In this document: one piece after another, positions 16,260-25,017 of the stretch
Layout: each line of letters opens with the position of its first letter
Numbering within the stretch: position 1 is the stretch's first letter
Source of the DNA: Kitasatospora indigofera
GTDB taxonomy: Bacteria; Actinomycetota; Actinomycetes; Streptomycetales; Streptomycetaceae
Assembly (NCBI RefSeq): GCF_014655955.1
Contig: NZ_BNBO01000056.1
Span: 1 to 59,173 of the forward strand
DNA length: 59,173 nt
Direction of reading: 5' to 3'
Position numbers and translations under genes: made by a program
The notes under the pieces: generated by a model
What the model was told of the DNA's origin: nothing
Databases searched by the model: none
Seen by the model: only the letters and a program-made list of their open reading frames with translations

Positions 16260-16440
16260 CACGGGAGAGCGCGGGTGCCCCAGCACGCTGTCGGACAGTC
16301 CGGCGAGCAGGGCGGCGGCGTTCTCGTGCACCTCCAGCGCCCCGCCGTCCTGCTCGCGCTCGCAAGATCCGCCGGAGGCACCGGTGCCGCAAAGTCCACA
16401 AGTGGCGAAGGGTTTTCCTGCCGCGGACGGGTTGACGCCG
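16260..16440 (-). pseudogene. Possible remnant of a coding region
   Basis: One minus-strand frame reads EREQDGGALEVHENAAALLA, then GLSDSVLGHPRSPVDGEQLR, with third positions almost all G or C and no proline/arginine runs, unlike antisense shadow frames. It has no clear start or stop near, and a short Cys-rich stretch (TCGLCGTGASGGSC) precedes it. I do not recognise the family. It may be a gene fragment. Confidence 0.3.
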
Positions 16441-16596
16441 GCCGAACAGACCCGCCGTGCGGGCGGCCTGCCCGGAGCGGCCGCACCAGGACGTCCAGGG
16501 CCTGTCGCAACCGACAGCGCAACTCGCCGACGCCCTCGGGCGTCGCCGACGCCCGGTGAACTCTGTGGCGCCGGGCGTACCTCGGCGCGCGCCGGG

Positions 16597-16661
16597 CCCA
16601 CGAGACCGGGCCAACGAGACCGGCCAACGAGACCGGCCCACGAGACCGGCCAACGGAACCG
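16597..16661. repeat. Five tandem copies of a 13-bp unit
   Basis: The unit CCAACGAGACCGG (variant CCCACGAGACCGG) is repeated five times, with one extra G after copy 1 and a degenerate fifth copy. It sits 61 bases upstream of the gene starting at 16722. It is too short-period and direct to be CRISPR. Confidence 0.85.
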
Positions 16662-16721
16662 CCCCCGCAGAACGCCCCCTGCAGAACGCTCTGCGGGGAA
16701 GTACTCCGGAGAGGACAGCTG

Positions 16722-17297
16722 ATGTCTCCTCGGAAACCGGCTCAACCCCTGAGCAGCTACCTGAACGACCACCTCACCGGAGCCTTCGGCGGCGCCGCGC
16801 CGGCCCGCCGGACGGCCGGTGCCCACGGCGACCCGCGTCGCGCGGCCGACCTGCGCTCCCTCGCACGGGAAGTGGAGGAGGACCGGGACGCCCTCGTACG
16901 GACGATGAACCGGCTGGGCGTGCCCGTCCGCCACTACCGCACCTGGCTGGGCGTTGCCGGCGAGCGGATCGGCCGGCTCAAGCCCAACGGCACCCTGCTC
17001 CACCGGGCGCCGCTGTCCGACCTGATCGAACTGGAAGCGATGCGCACCGGCGTCGAGGGCGAGGCCGCCCTGTGGCAGGCGCTGCGCGCCGTCGCCGACC
17101 ACGACCCGCGGCCGGACCCGGCCGAGCTGGACCGTCTCGCCCGACGTGCGCTCGACCAGGCACGCACCCTCAAGGACTGGCACCGAACGGTCAGTGCCGA
17201 GGTCCTCAGCACGGACGGCGCCTCGGTGGGCGGTGGCACGGGCCGCCGTGCCGGGGGAGCCGGCAGTGACGCCCGCGGACTCCCTTCGAAGTGGTGA
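16722..17297 (+). CDS. Conserved actinomycete hypothetical protein
   Basis: The 191-residue protein follows AGAGGACAG with 5-base spacing. It starts MSPRKPAQPLSSYLNDHLTG, then a helical core (SLAREVEEDRDALVRTMNRL, GVPVRHYRTWLGVAGERIGR, LSDLIELEAMRTGVEGEAAL), and ends in a Gly/Ser-rich tail. The helix pattern is that of a four-helix bundle. I recall close relatives in many Streptomyces as uncharacterised proteins. No metal-ligand ExxH pair is obvious, so a ferritin function is not claimed. Confidence 0.7.
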   Translation: MSPRKPAQPLSSYLNDHLTGAFGGAAPARRTAGAHGDPRRAADLRSLAREVEEDRDALVRTMNRLGVPVRHYRTWLGVAGERIGRLKPNGTLLHRAPLSDLIELEAMRTGVEGEAALWQALRAVADHDPRPDPAELDRLARRALDQARTLKDWHRTVSAEVLSTDGASVGGGTGRRAGGAGSDARGLPSKW

Positions 17298-17578
17298 CCC
17301 CGTCACGATGGCCGGTGGCGCCACCGCGCTGAGCCGCCCGGCGCCCGGCGCCGGGCCCCGAACGCCACGGGGCACGGCCGCCCGCACCTTCACGCCGACG
17401 GCCGACGGCGGCCTGAGGCGGCCCGACGGCAGGCGTCCACCCGGTGGGCGCAGGTCGGCAGGCCGCGGTGGGCCGTCGCGTCCACGCGCTGCCACCCGTC
17501 GTGGCTGACGGCATGGGGTTCGGCCACCGCCCCGGCGGGCTGTCCGGCCTGCCGGGCGGCCGCAGCCCCTGCCGGGCC

Positions 17579-18379
17579 TCAGCTCCCGACGGCCCCCGCG
17601 GCCTCGTCCACCCGTTCGCGCACCCAGGCCAGGAAGCTCCGCACCTCCGTGGCCGGCAGTCCGGTCGCCCCGGCACGCGAGCGCTCGAAACCGGCCAGCG
17701 CCGCCTCGACGACCGGCCGGAAGCCGGGCTCGGCGGCACAGATCGCGCGTCCCGCCGCGCGTTTGGCCGTCCAGCGCCCGGTACGGCAGAACAGGACCGA
17801 CCGGCAGCCGTTGAGGACGCGGTTGTCCGCCAGATGGCCCTCGCCCTCGCTGTGCTCGCGGACGGACGCCTGGACGGCCGCGAGCAGATCGGCCGCCGTC
17901 GGTGGGGCGATCACCTCCCGTGCCGGCCTGCCGAACAGGGCCAGCCCGGCCTGGTGGGCCACGGACCGGTCGATGACGTACCAGAACGCGGGGGAGCACG
18001 CGGGGTCGAAGCTCGCCCGCCCGGGCAGCAGCGGGCCGGTGTTGAGGTCCAGCAGGTAGCCGGCCCGGCCCGACGCGCGGCCGGCGAAGTCACGGTCGTA
18101 CACCACCAGCTCCAGCCCGGCGGCCGGGCACGGCAGCCGGGGGTGGGCGAGCGCCTCGGCCAGCTCACGCAGCACCGCACCGGGCACGGACGGTTCCACC
18201 ACCACCGTCACGTCGACATCGCTGCGCCCCGGCCGGTAGTCCCGGAGGGCCAGCGAACCGACCGCCAGGACACTGACCAGTTCAGCTCCGCAGATCCGGC
18301 GCGTGCGTGCCACCAGCTCCCGCAGGTAGGGACGGACGTGGTCGGGGAGCGGCTGCGGGCCCTCGGAGTCTCGGGACAT
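17579..18379 (-). CDS. AadA-type nucleotidyltransferase domain protein
   Basis: The 266-residue protein contains the polymerase-beta-like signature GSLALRDYRPGRSDVDVTVV (GS at 41-42, metal-binding DVD at 54-56) and a C-terminal helical domain typical of aminoglycoside adenylyltransferases (ANT(3'')/DUF4111). Residues LLDLNTGPLLPGRASFDP and YVIDRSVAHQAGLALFGRPA also fit that group. Such enzymes adenylylate spectinomycin or streptomycin, but chromosomal homologues often lack proven activity. The start ATG 18379 was chosen over upstream GTG/ATG codons because family similarity begins there. It is divergent from the PAS-GAF gene. Confidence 0.75.
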   Translation of the reverse strand: MSRDSEGPQPLPDHVRPYLRELVARTRRICGAELVSVLAVGSLALRDYRPGRSDVDVTVVVEPSVPGAVLRELAEALAHPRLPCPAAGLELVVYDRDFAGRASGRAGYLLDLNTGPLLPGRASFDPACSPAFWYVIDRSVAHQAGLALFGRPAREVIAPPTAADLLAAVQASVREHSEGEGHLADNRVLNGCRSVLFCRTGRWTAKRAAGRAICAAEPGFRPVVEAALAGFERSRAGATGLPATEVRSFLAWVRERVDEAAGAVGS

Positions 18380-18545
18380 GGGGCCAGTCTCCGCCGCGGC
18401 GCGGGATCCACGGGCGATTCCCGGGCAGGCGCGCCACGCGGGCGGCGGCCGTCGGTGCGGGCGGCGCACCCGCGAACGCCTCCGGGCAGGCCGGCCGGAG
18501 CGTCAGCTGGGACGATGTGACCGGACGGGTGTGAAGGAGCGGACC

Positions 18546-20699
18546 ATGTCCCAGCCGAGCCCCATCGCTGCCCTGGACGAGCAGGGAACGGTCGTCGCCT
18601 GGAGCCGCACGGCCCAGCGCCTTACCGGGCTGACGGAGGCCGAAGCCCTCGGGCGCCGGGTGCCCGACCTCCTCGCCGCCGGCGCCGAGGCGCTCACCGA
18701 GGTCCTGCGGGGCGGCCTGACGATCGGCTCCCTGACCGGCGGCGACCGGCGGCGATGGGGGGTGTGGCCGTCAGCGGACTCCGCCGTCCGGGTGAGCCCG
18801 GCGGTGGACGCGGCCTTCACCCAGTCCCCGATCGGACTGCACCTGATCGCGGACGACCTCCGGATACTGCGCGTCAACAAGGCAGCCTGTGCCATGCGGG
18901 GCTTACCGGAGGACAGCATCCTCGGCCGTTCCGTGCAGGAGGCCTTCGCCCGCTACGAGCCGGCGGCGGTCGAGCGGGTCGTCCGCGAGGTGCTCGCCAC
19001 CGGTGAGCCCGTTCTCGACCACCTGGTCAGGGGCACCTCTCCGGCGGATCCCGAGCACGAGCACGCCTTGGCGATCTCTCTGTTCCGCCTGGAGAACACC
19101 GACACCCGCACCATGAGCGTGGTGGCGGAAGCGGTCGACGTGACCCCGCGGGAGCGGAACCGTGAACGCCTCGCCCTGCTCCACCGCGCCCACGAACACA
19201 TCGGGCGCAGCCTGGATGCGGTCCGCTGCGCCTGGGAACTCGTCGAGGTGGCCGTCCCCGACCTGGCCGGCGCCGCGTTCGTCGCGCTGTTCGACGCCGC
19301 CGTGCAGTCCACGGCTCCGTCCGACCTTCCCGGGCTGCGTTGCGTGGCCGCCTCCACGGACGGCGAGGACATGCCCGCGGTGGGTTCCGCCCTCGCCCCC
19401 GAGCCGTTCGCCCAGATCCTGAGCGATCGCGTCCCGCACGTCGAGCACCTGGCCGCCGAAGGCCGGGTGCTCACCCTGCCGCTCCTGGTGCGTGACACCC
19501 TGCTGGGCGTCGTCCGCCTCCGGCACCTGCACCCCAGGCGCCCCTACGACGAAGCCGCCGTCCGGCTGGTGGCCGACATCGCCGCGTACACCGCCCTCTG
19601 CATCGACAACGCGCAGCATTACGAACACGCCCACGCCACGGCCCTCGCCCTGCACGGCAGCGACCCCGGCTCGCTGCCGGCGGGCCGCGGCGCGGTCGAG
19701 ACCGCACAGCGCTACCTGCCCACCGGTCCGGGCGCGGGAGCCTGGTTCGACATCGTTCCCCTCTCCGGGGCACGAGTCGCCCTGACGGTCGGCCAGGTGC
19801 ACGGCGGCGGACCGGGAGCCACCGCGGCCATGGGCCAGCTGCGCTCCGCCATCCACGCCCTCGCGGGCCTCGACCTCGACCCGCACGACCTGCTGGCCCG
19901 CCTGCACAACACCACCCGGCGGCTGGGGGCCGAACGCCAGGCCGTCGGGGACACCCGCAAGCTGACCGCCACCTGCGCCTACGCCGTCCATGACCCCGTC
20001 GCGAAGCGCTGCACCGTCGCTCGCGCCGGCCGGCAGAGCCTGGCAGTCCTGCTGCCCGACGGCACCTGGAACGACCGTCCGCTGCCGGAGACCTCCCCCC
20101 TGGGCGAGGACGGGCCGCCCTTCGCCGCGGAGGAGTTCTCCTTCCCGCCCGGCACCACCGTCGTCCTGCTCTCCGGCCCGGATCCGGCAGGCTCCGACAC
20201 CCTGCGTCGGCTGCGCGCCGACCTCGGCGACCGGTCCGCGGCGGCGGACGACGTCCTCGGCCGCCTGCCCGCCGACCAGGCCGCCGTGCTCCTCGCCCGC
20301 ACCCGCGCGCTCGACCCCGCCGACGTGGCGACCTGGGACATCGACCCCGAACTCACCGCCGTGGCCGCCGCCCGCCGTCTCACCATCGGAAGGCTCGCCC
20401 GGTGGGGCCTGAACGATCTGGAGTTCGCGGCAGAGCTGACCGTCAGCGAGCTGGTCACCAACGCCATCCGCCACGGCACCCCGCCGATCCGCCTGCGCCT
20501 CGTCCGCAATCCCGCCGCGCGCACCCTGACCTGCGAGATCTCCGACGCGAGCCCGGCCGCTCCGCACCTGCGGCACGCTCGCGCGGGCGACGAGGGCGGG
20601 CGGGGCCTGTTCATCTCCGGCGAACTGTCCGACAGCTGGGGGGTCCGTTGGTCGTCCGAGGGCAAGACGGTATGGACCGAGACCGCGTTCGGGACGTAG
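18546..20699 (+). CDS. PAS-GAF-SpoIIE(degenerate)-HATPase signalling protein
   Basis: The ATG follows GAAGGAGCGG and encodes 717 residues. In order: a PAS-like segment (1-60), a PAS domain (about 80-205, LIADDLRILRVNKAACAMRG), a GAF domain (about 210-370), a SpoIIE/PP2C-like domain (about 385-570) and an anti-sigma-type HATPase (about 590-715, ELVTNAIRHG and GGRGLFISGELSDSWG). The phosphatase acidic residues appear lost: the GGDWYD position reads GAGAWFD, the VGDVxGHG position reads VGQVHGGG and the late TDG is LSGPDPAG. It is probably a sensor kinase-like/binding protein acting on STAS antagonists such as those at 2697, 42256 or 43742, rather than a phosphatase. Confidence 0.85.
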   Translation: MSQPSPIAALDEQGTVVAWSRTAQRLTGLTEAEALGRRVPDLLAAGAEALTEVLRGGLTIGSLTGGDRRRWGVWPSADSAVRVSPAVDAAFTQSPIGLHLIADDLRILRVNKAACAMRGLPEDSILGRSVQEAFARYEPAAVERVVREVLATGEPVLDHLVRGTSPADPEHEHALAISLFRLENTDTRTMSVVAEAVDVTPRERNRERLALLHRAHEHIGRSLDAVRCAWELVEVAVPDLAGAAFVALFDAAVQSTAPSDLPGLRCVAASTDGEDMPAVGSALAPEPFAQILSDRVPHVEHLAAEGRVLTLPLLVRDTLLGVVRLRHLHPRRPYDEAAVRLVADIAAYTALCIDNAQHYEHAHATALALHGSDPGSLPAGRGAVETAQRYLPTGPGAGAWFDIVPLSGARVALTVGQVHGGGPGATAAMGQLRSAIHALAGLDLDPHDLLARLHNTTRRLGAERQAVGDTRKLTATCAYAVHDPVAKRCTVARAGRQSLAVLLPDGTWNDRPLPETSPLGEDGPPFAAEEFSFPPGTTVVLLSGPDPAGSDTLRRLRADLGDRSAAADDVLGRLPADQAAVLLARTRALDPADVATWDIDPELTAVAAARRLTIGRLARWGLNDLEFAAELTVSELVTNAIRHGTPPIRLRLVRNPAARTLTCEISDASPAAPHLRHARAGDEGGRGLFISGELSDSWGVRWSSEGKTVWTETAFGT

Positions 20700-20996
20700 G
20701 AGCGGGCCGGGAACCCCGGGATCGGCCTTCCGCCGGCCGCCAGGTACGTCTGCCGCCCGGGCGGCCGCCCCGCGCGCCAAACGTCGCCGTCCCTCGACCG
20801 GGCGGCCGCCGTCGACGATGAGGACGATCCGGCGATCGATGGGGCGAGGTCCCCCCGCCGCTCGGCGGTGCTTCCTAGGATGGCCGGGTAGCCGCCAGAT
20901 GGCCGGGTAACCGCTGCCTTGCACGTGGCAACGCCGCGCCCCGATCGGGTAGTGGCGTCCAGAGCTGGGAAGGGCCAGAGCTGGGAATGGGCGTCG

Positions 20997-23210
20997 ATGG
21001 AGGTCACTGAGATTCAAGGGTCCGCCCACCGCTCCGCCCGCGCGGAGTCCCTGGGCGCTGCCGTCCGCCGGTTCGGGCCGCTCTGCCTCCGGCTGGTGGT
21101 CCTGGGCGCGGCGGCTGCCGTCACCTGGGCCGCCCTCGGGCGTCCGGCGGCACGTCGGCGTACCGATGCGATCACTGCGGGCCGGGAGATTCCTGCTGTG
21201 GGCGCGGTACTCGACGGGCCGGGCACGGGGACGGTGGCGCGAATCGTGCTGCTGGTGGTGGCGCTCGGCGCGGCCGCCGTCGCCGGCGAGCTGGTGGTTC
21301 GCAACCTGCCGCACGCGATTGCGCATCCCGCCGAACCTCCGCATCCCGCCGGGTCCTCGCGTCCCGCCGCGGCCACGGGGCGTACCGTGGCCGGTCCGCT
21401 ACGCCCCGGCTCCCTACGGCCGGTCGACGGCAGCTCGGCCTCGTCCGCCCGCGACGGGCCCGCCAAACCGTCGCTGCCCTCCTGGATCGCCCCGCTGGCG
21501 CCGAGCGCCGTCCTGATCAGCGCCGCTCTGCGGGGTTACGCCGTCGACGCCGTGCAGGCCCTCGCGTGCCTGGCGCTCGTTCTCACGGAGTTCCTCGCCG
21601 CCGGCCGTCGGCGATCGCCCGGGGGACTGGCGCTCGGGGCCGCGATAGTCGTCCAGCCGGCTCTGCTGCTCTTCCTGGTGCCCGCCTGGCGGTGGTGCGG
21701 GCGGCGCAGGGCACTCGCCGCCCTCGCGGTCAGCCTGGCGCTCGGCGGCGCGGTCCGGCTGCCGCGGCCACCCTTGACGGCCGCGTCCTGGCGCAGTCCT
21801 GGCGACCCGCTGGTGATGCCGGGCGCCGACCCGGAGAGCCGGTCCGCACTCGGTGTCCTGCTACGGCTCGGTCTGCACGGGGTTCCGCTGCTCTGCCTCT
21901 GGTCGCTGGTGGCGCTCGTCGTCGGAGGGCTCGCGCTGCGCCGTGGTGCGCGCTACCACGGCGACGGGCAGGTGCTGTTGGCGCTGGCCGTGATCGGCTG
22001 TGCGAGTGTCCTGCTGTCGGCGGTCGCCCTTCCGTCCGACCTCGGCTGGCTGCTGCTGGCAGGGCTGGGGCGGCTCGGCCGGCGGCCCGAGGACCGCCCG
22101 CTGTGGCCGGTCGCCACGGCTACGGCGGTCCTCCTGCCGGTCGCCCTGCTGACGCCCCACCCCCATGCGGTGAGCAGTGCCGTGGTCCGTGGCGCGGGCA
22201 CGGTGTTCGCCGCCGGGGCGGCCGTCGCGCTGCCGTTCCGCCTGCGCGAAGACCCGCTGTGGCAGGTACGGCGGGCACCCGGGCCGACCACGCGCCGGCC
22301 GTTCGGACGATCGTTCCTGCCACTGCTGCCCGCGTGGATGCGTCCCGTCAGCCGTCCCGCCCTGCTGCTCGAACTGCTGCTGATCCAGGTCTGCTACGGC
22401 ATCTACTCCTTCATCCGCAACGCCGCCCCGAATCGCGCCGCGACCGCCGTCGAGAACGCCGAGCAGCTCTACCGTCTGGAGCAGCTGCTGCACCTCGACG
22501 TCGAAGGTGCCGTGAACCACTGGGCCAGGGAGCGCGCGTGGCTGATGGATGTGATGCTCGACTACTACCACGTCCTGCACTTCGCGGTGCCCATGGCCGT
22601 CCTGGTCTGGCTCTACCTCACCCGGCCCGTGCGCTACCGGACCGGTCGTACGGTCCTGTTCGTCACCACCGGGCTCGCCCTGGCCGGCTATTGGGGCCTC
22701 CCGCTCGCCCCACCCCGGCTCACCCCCGGACTGGCCCTGCGGGACACGCCCTCCTCCGCAGGCCCCGGCGCCGAGCCGGGTGCCGTGCTCACGGCGTTGA
22801 CCAACCAGTACGCTGCGATGCCGTCCCTGCACGTCGGGTGGTCCCTCTGGTGCGCCCTCGTCGTCGTCACCGCCACCCGAAGCCCATGGGCCCGCGTCGC
22901 GGCGGTGCTCTACCCGGCCGCCACGCTGCTGGTCGTGCTGGGCACGGCCAACCACTGGCTTCTCGACGGTGTGGCGGGCGCGTTCCTGCTCGCGGCCGGG
23001 TGCCTGGTCCAGTACGTGCTGACCGGGCGCCGCCTCGTGGACCCCGATCCCGCCGCGGGCCCGCCCGGCCGCGCCCGGTCCGGGTGGCATCCCGTGTCCG
23101 ACCGACGCCGGGCCACGGCCGGGGAGCGCGGGGCCCGGCCCGCCGCGCCGGCCAGGGCACGGAGCCGCCGGCTCCGACGGGTGCGCCGGCCCTCCGGCAG
23201 TGCGCGGTAG
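20997..23210 (+). CDS. Multi-pass membrane protein with C-terminal PAP2 (AUR1-like) domain
   Basis: The 737-residue protein has about 12-14 transmembrane helices. The N-terminal half (residues 20-430) resembles polytopic GT-C/mannosyltransferase-like proteins: ALACLALVLTEFLAAGRRR, ALGVLLRLGLHGVPLLCLWS. The C-terminal part (450-700) is a PAP2/AUR1 domain with HVLHFAVPMAVLVWLYLTRP, the motif AAMPSLHVGWSLWCALVV and the final NHWLLDGVAGAFLLA that holds the catalytic His. AUR1-like enzymes transfer phosphoinositol or hydrolyse lipid phosphates. ATG 20997 is preferred; a duplicated CAGAGCTGGGAA lies just upstream. A role in envelope glycolipid synthesis is inferred. Confidence 0.8.
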   Translation: MEVTEIQGSAHRSARAESLGAAVRRFGPLCLRLVVLGAAAAVTWAALGRPAARRRTDAITAGREIPAVGAVLDGPGTGTVARIVLLVVALGAAAVAGELVVRNLPHAIAHPAEPPHPAGSSRPAAATGRTVAGPLRPGSLRPVDGSSASSARDGPAKPSLPSWIAPLAPSAVLISAALRGYAVDAVQALACLALVLTEFLAAGRRRSPGGLALGAAIVVQPALLLFLVPAWRWCGRRRALAALAVSLALGGAVRLPRPPLTAASWRSPGDPLVMPGADPESRSALGVLLRLGLHGVPLLCLWSLVALVVGGLALRRGARYHGDGQVLLALAVIGCASVLLSAVALPSDLGWLLLAGLGRLGRRPEDRPLWPVATATAVLLPVALLTPHPHAVSSAVVRGAGTVFAAGAAVALPFRLREDPLWQVRRAPGPTTRRPFGRSFLPLLPAWMRPVSRPALLLELLLIQVCYGIYSFIRNAAPNRAATAVENAEQLYRLEQLLHLDVEGAVNHWARERAWLMDVMLDYYHVLHFAVPMAVLVWLYLTRPVRYRTGRTVLFVTTGLALAGYWGLPLAPPRLTPGLALRDTPSSAGPGAEPGAVLTALTNQYAAMPSLHVGWSLWCALVVVTATRSPWARVAAVLYPAATLLVVLGTANHWLLDGVAGAFLLAAGCLVQYVLTGRRLVDPDPAAGPPGRARSGWHPVSDRRRATAGERGARPAAPARARSRRLRRVRRPSGSAR

Positions 23211-23257
23211 GGGCAGGAGCGGGTCACCAGTGGCTCCGGACACCCCGTGCGAACCGG

Positions 23258-23675
23258 TCAGCTGCCGGTGGTCCGGTCGATGACCATGCGCAGCAGGCCC
23301 GGCCGCCCGCCGCCGCTGCGGAGGGTCCGCCCCAGCACGGCACGACCTGGCGCCGGTCGGTCTCGTCGAGCACGGGGTCCACGAGGTCCAGCAGGGCGGA
23401 CACCACCTCGCCCGTCGGCCGCAGCCGTCCGGAGCGTGGATCGAACAACTGGTCCGAGCAGCCGTGGCGAGCGGCGTACCGGACGGCCGCCGCCAGGGTC
23501 TCGGGGCGGACCGGTGCCATCGGCGCGGCCACCCTCCACCAGCGCCCACGGGGCGGCCCGCGAGCGCGCGCACCAGGCCGGCGAGCATGACCGCCTCGTC
23601 CGGCCGCAACTGCACGCCGGGCCCGGCATCCGCCCTGGCCCCTGGCCCGCGGGCGCAAGTCGCGTCGGACGTCAT
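23258..23675 (-). pseudogene. C-terminal remnant of a carboxylate-amine ligase (YbdK/GCS2 type)
   Basis: Three minus-strand frames carry successive pieces of the C-terminal domain of glutamate-cysteine ligase 2 family proteins. Going upstream to downstream they are VQLRPDEAVMLAGLVRALAG, then RPETLAAAVRYAARHGCSDQ and RLRPTGEVVSALLDLVDPVL, then RTLRSGGGRPGLLRMVIDRT. Two frameshifts (near 23560 and 23350) and loss of the N-terminal two thirds mean no functional enzyme. The family ligates cysteine or other amines to glutamate. Confidence 0.65.
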
Positions 23676-23967
23676 ACCTTCGGGACGCCACGGTACGTCT
23701 TCCGTCGAGGGCGAGCTTCCGTCCCACTGCCCGAAAACCCCGCCCTCGCCCGACGCGCATGCCCCTCGGTCGGTCCTCCTCGTCGCGCCGTCGGCGATCC
23801 CTTCCGGGTGGTCGATCAGCAGGACGGCAACTCCACGGGCGTATGGTGGAAGCGAAGTCGGGGACGAGCGTGCTCGACCCGTGGCCTTCGGGCTCCGGAC
23901 GCACGCGGATCCCGAACCTGCTGCCCCTGACCCTGGCCGCGCCGCACCCCACGGCTAGGGAGCCGGG

Positions 23968-24999
23968 ATGGCCATCGCAGAAGAGTCCTCAGCGTCACTC
24001 ACAGGCACAGGCACGGGCACCGGCGCGGTGCGCGCGGCCGGCCGGCGCGTCGCCCCGCCACCGTACGACGGCTCCTCGCCCTTCCCGAGGGACGAGTCCA
24101 CCGGTCAGCAGCGGGTGCCGACCTGGCAGCTGGCGTTCACCGCACTGATCGTGGCATTTCCCTTCCTCGCCCTGGCGCTCGCGGCGTGGTTGCTGTGGGG
24201 CAGCGTCATCGGCCCGGCCGATGTCGTTCTCGGCGTCCTCCTGTACTGCGTCACAGGGTTGGGCGTCACGGTGGGATTCCATCGCGGCCTCACCCACGGG
24301 AGCTTCACCCCCAACCGCCCCGTCAAGATCGCGATGGCGGTCGCCGGGTCCATGAGCTTCCAGGGGGACGTGATCGGCTGGGTCGCCGTCCACCGCCGCC
24401 ACCACGCGTTCACCGACCGCCCCGGCGACCCGCACTCACCGTTCCGGTTCGGCACCAGCCTCACCGGCGAACTCCGGGGCCTGGCCCACGCCCACGTCGG
24501 CTGGATGTTCACAGCCGACACCACCCCGGCTGCCCACTACGCTCCGGACCTCCTGGCGGACCGGGACCTGCGCGCGGTTTCCCGGGCGTTCCTCGGCCTG
24601 TGCGTGCTCTCCCTCGCACTCCCCTTCGGGGCCGGTTGGCTGATCGGCGGTTCCGTGCACGCGGCACTCACCGCCCTCCTGTGGGCCGGCCTCGTCCGCG
24701 TCGCCCTGCTGCAGCACGTGACATGGAGCGTCAACTCGCTGTGCCACATGATCGGACAGCGCCCCTTCCGTACCCGCCGCCACGACCGGGCCACCAACCT
24801 CTGGCCGCTCGCCCTGCTCTCGTTCGGCGAGAGCTGGCACAACCTGCACCATGCCGACCCCACCTGCGCCCGCCACGGTGTGGACCGCGGACAGATCGAC
24901 ATCACGGCCGCGGTGATCCGCCTGCTGGAACGGTGCGGATGGGTCAGGGATGTCCGCTGGCCGGCACCCGGCCGGCTGGACACCCGCCGGCGAGCCTGA
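23968..24999 (+). CDS. Membrane fatty-acid (acyl-CoA/lipid) delta-9 desaturase
   Basis: The 343-residue protein has the three histidine boxes of integral-membrane desaturases: H105RGLTH110, H142RRHH146 and H291NLHH295, spaced between paired transmembrane helices. These bind the di-iron centre that inserts a cis double bond into C16/C18 acyl chains. GFHRGLTHGSF and AVHRRHHAFTDRPGDPHSP are typical of the actinobacterial DesA3-like group. The start follows AGGGAGCCGGG. About 280 bases of non-coding or decayed sequence precede it. A GAF-ANTAR gene starts 18 bases after its stop and may be co-transcribed. Confidence 0.93.
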   Translation: MAIAEESSASLTGTGTGTGAVRAAGRRVAPPPYDGSSPFPRDESTGQQRVPTWQLAFTALIVAFPFLALALAAWLLWGSVIGPADVVLGVLLYCVTGLGVTVGFHRGLTHGSFTPNRPVKIAMAVAGSMSFQGDVIGWVAVHRRHHAFTDRPGDPHSPFRFGTSLTGELRGLAHAHVGWMFTADTTPAAHYAPDLLADRDLRAVSRAFLGLCVLSLALPFGAGWLIGGSVHAALTALLWAGLVRVALLQHVTWSVNSLCHMIGQRPFRTRRHDRATNLWPLALLSFGESWHNLHHADPTCARHGVDRGQIDITAAVIRLLERCGWVRDVRWPAPGRLDTRRRA

Positions 25000-25017
25000 G
25001 CCCAGGAGCCGGCCGTC

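Larger units (their letters stand above)
16150..16721. other. Repeat-rich intergenic stretch
   Basis: This 572-base gap contains the terminator at 16185-16230, a possible gene remnant on the minus strand (16260-16440), the 13-bp tandem repeats at 16597-16661 and an inverted repeat CCCCGCAGA/TCTGCGGGG at 16663-16671 and 16690-16698. The latter ends 24 bases before the next start and could be an operator. Confidence 0.55.

Noticed and set aside
16597..16661. Possible CRISPR array
   Set aside because: The 13-bp units are directly adjacent with no spacers and there are no cas genes, so it is a simple tandem repeat.
17579..18379. Acquired spectinomycin/streptomycin resistance gene
   Set aside because: The nucleotidyltransferase fold is clear, but there is no integron, attC site or mobile context; it looks like a resident chromosomal homologue with unknown activity.
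18903..21344. 813-codon minus-strand frame
   Set aside because: Antisense of the PAS-GAF-SpoIIE gene and the start of the PAP2 gene; no recognisable domain.
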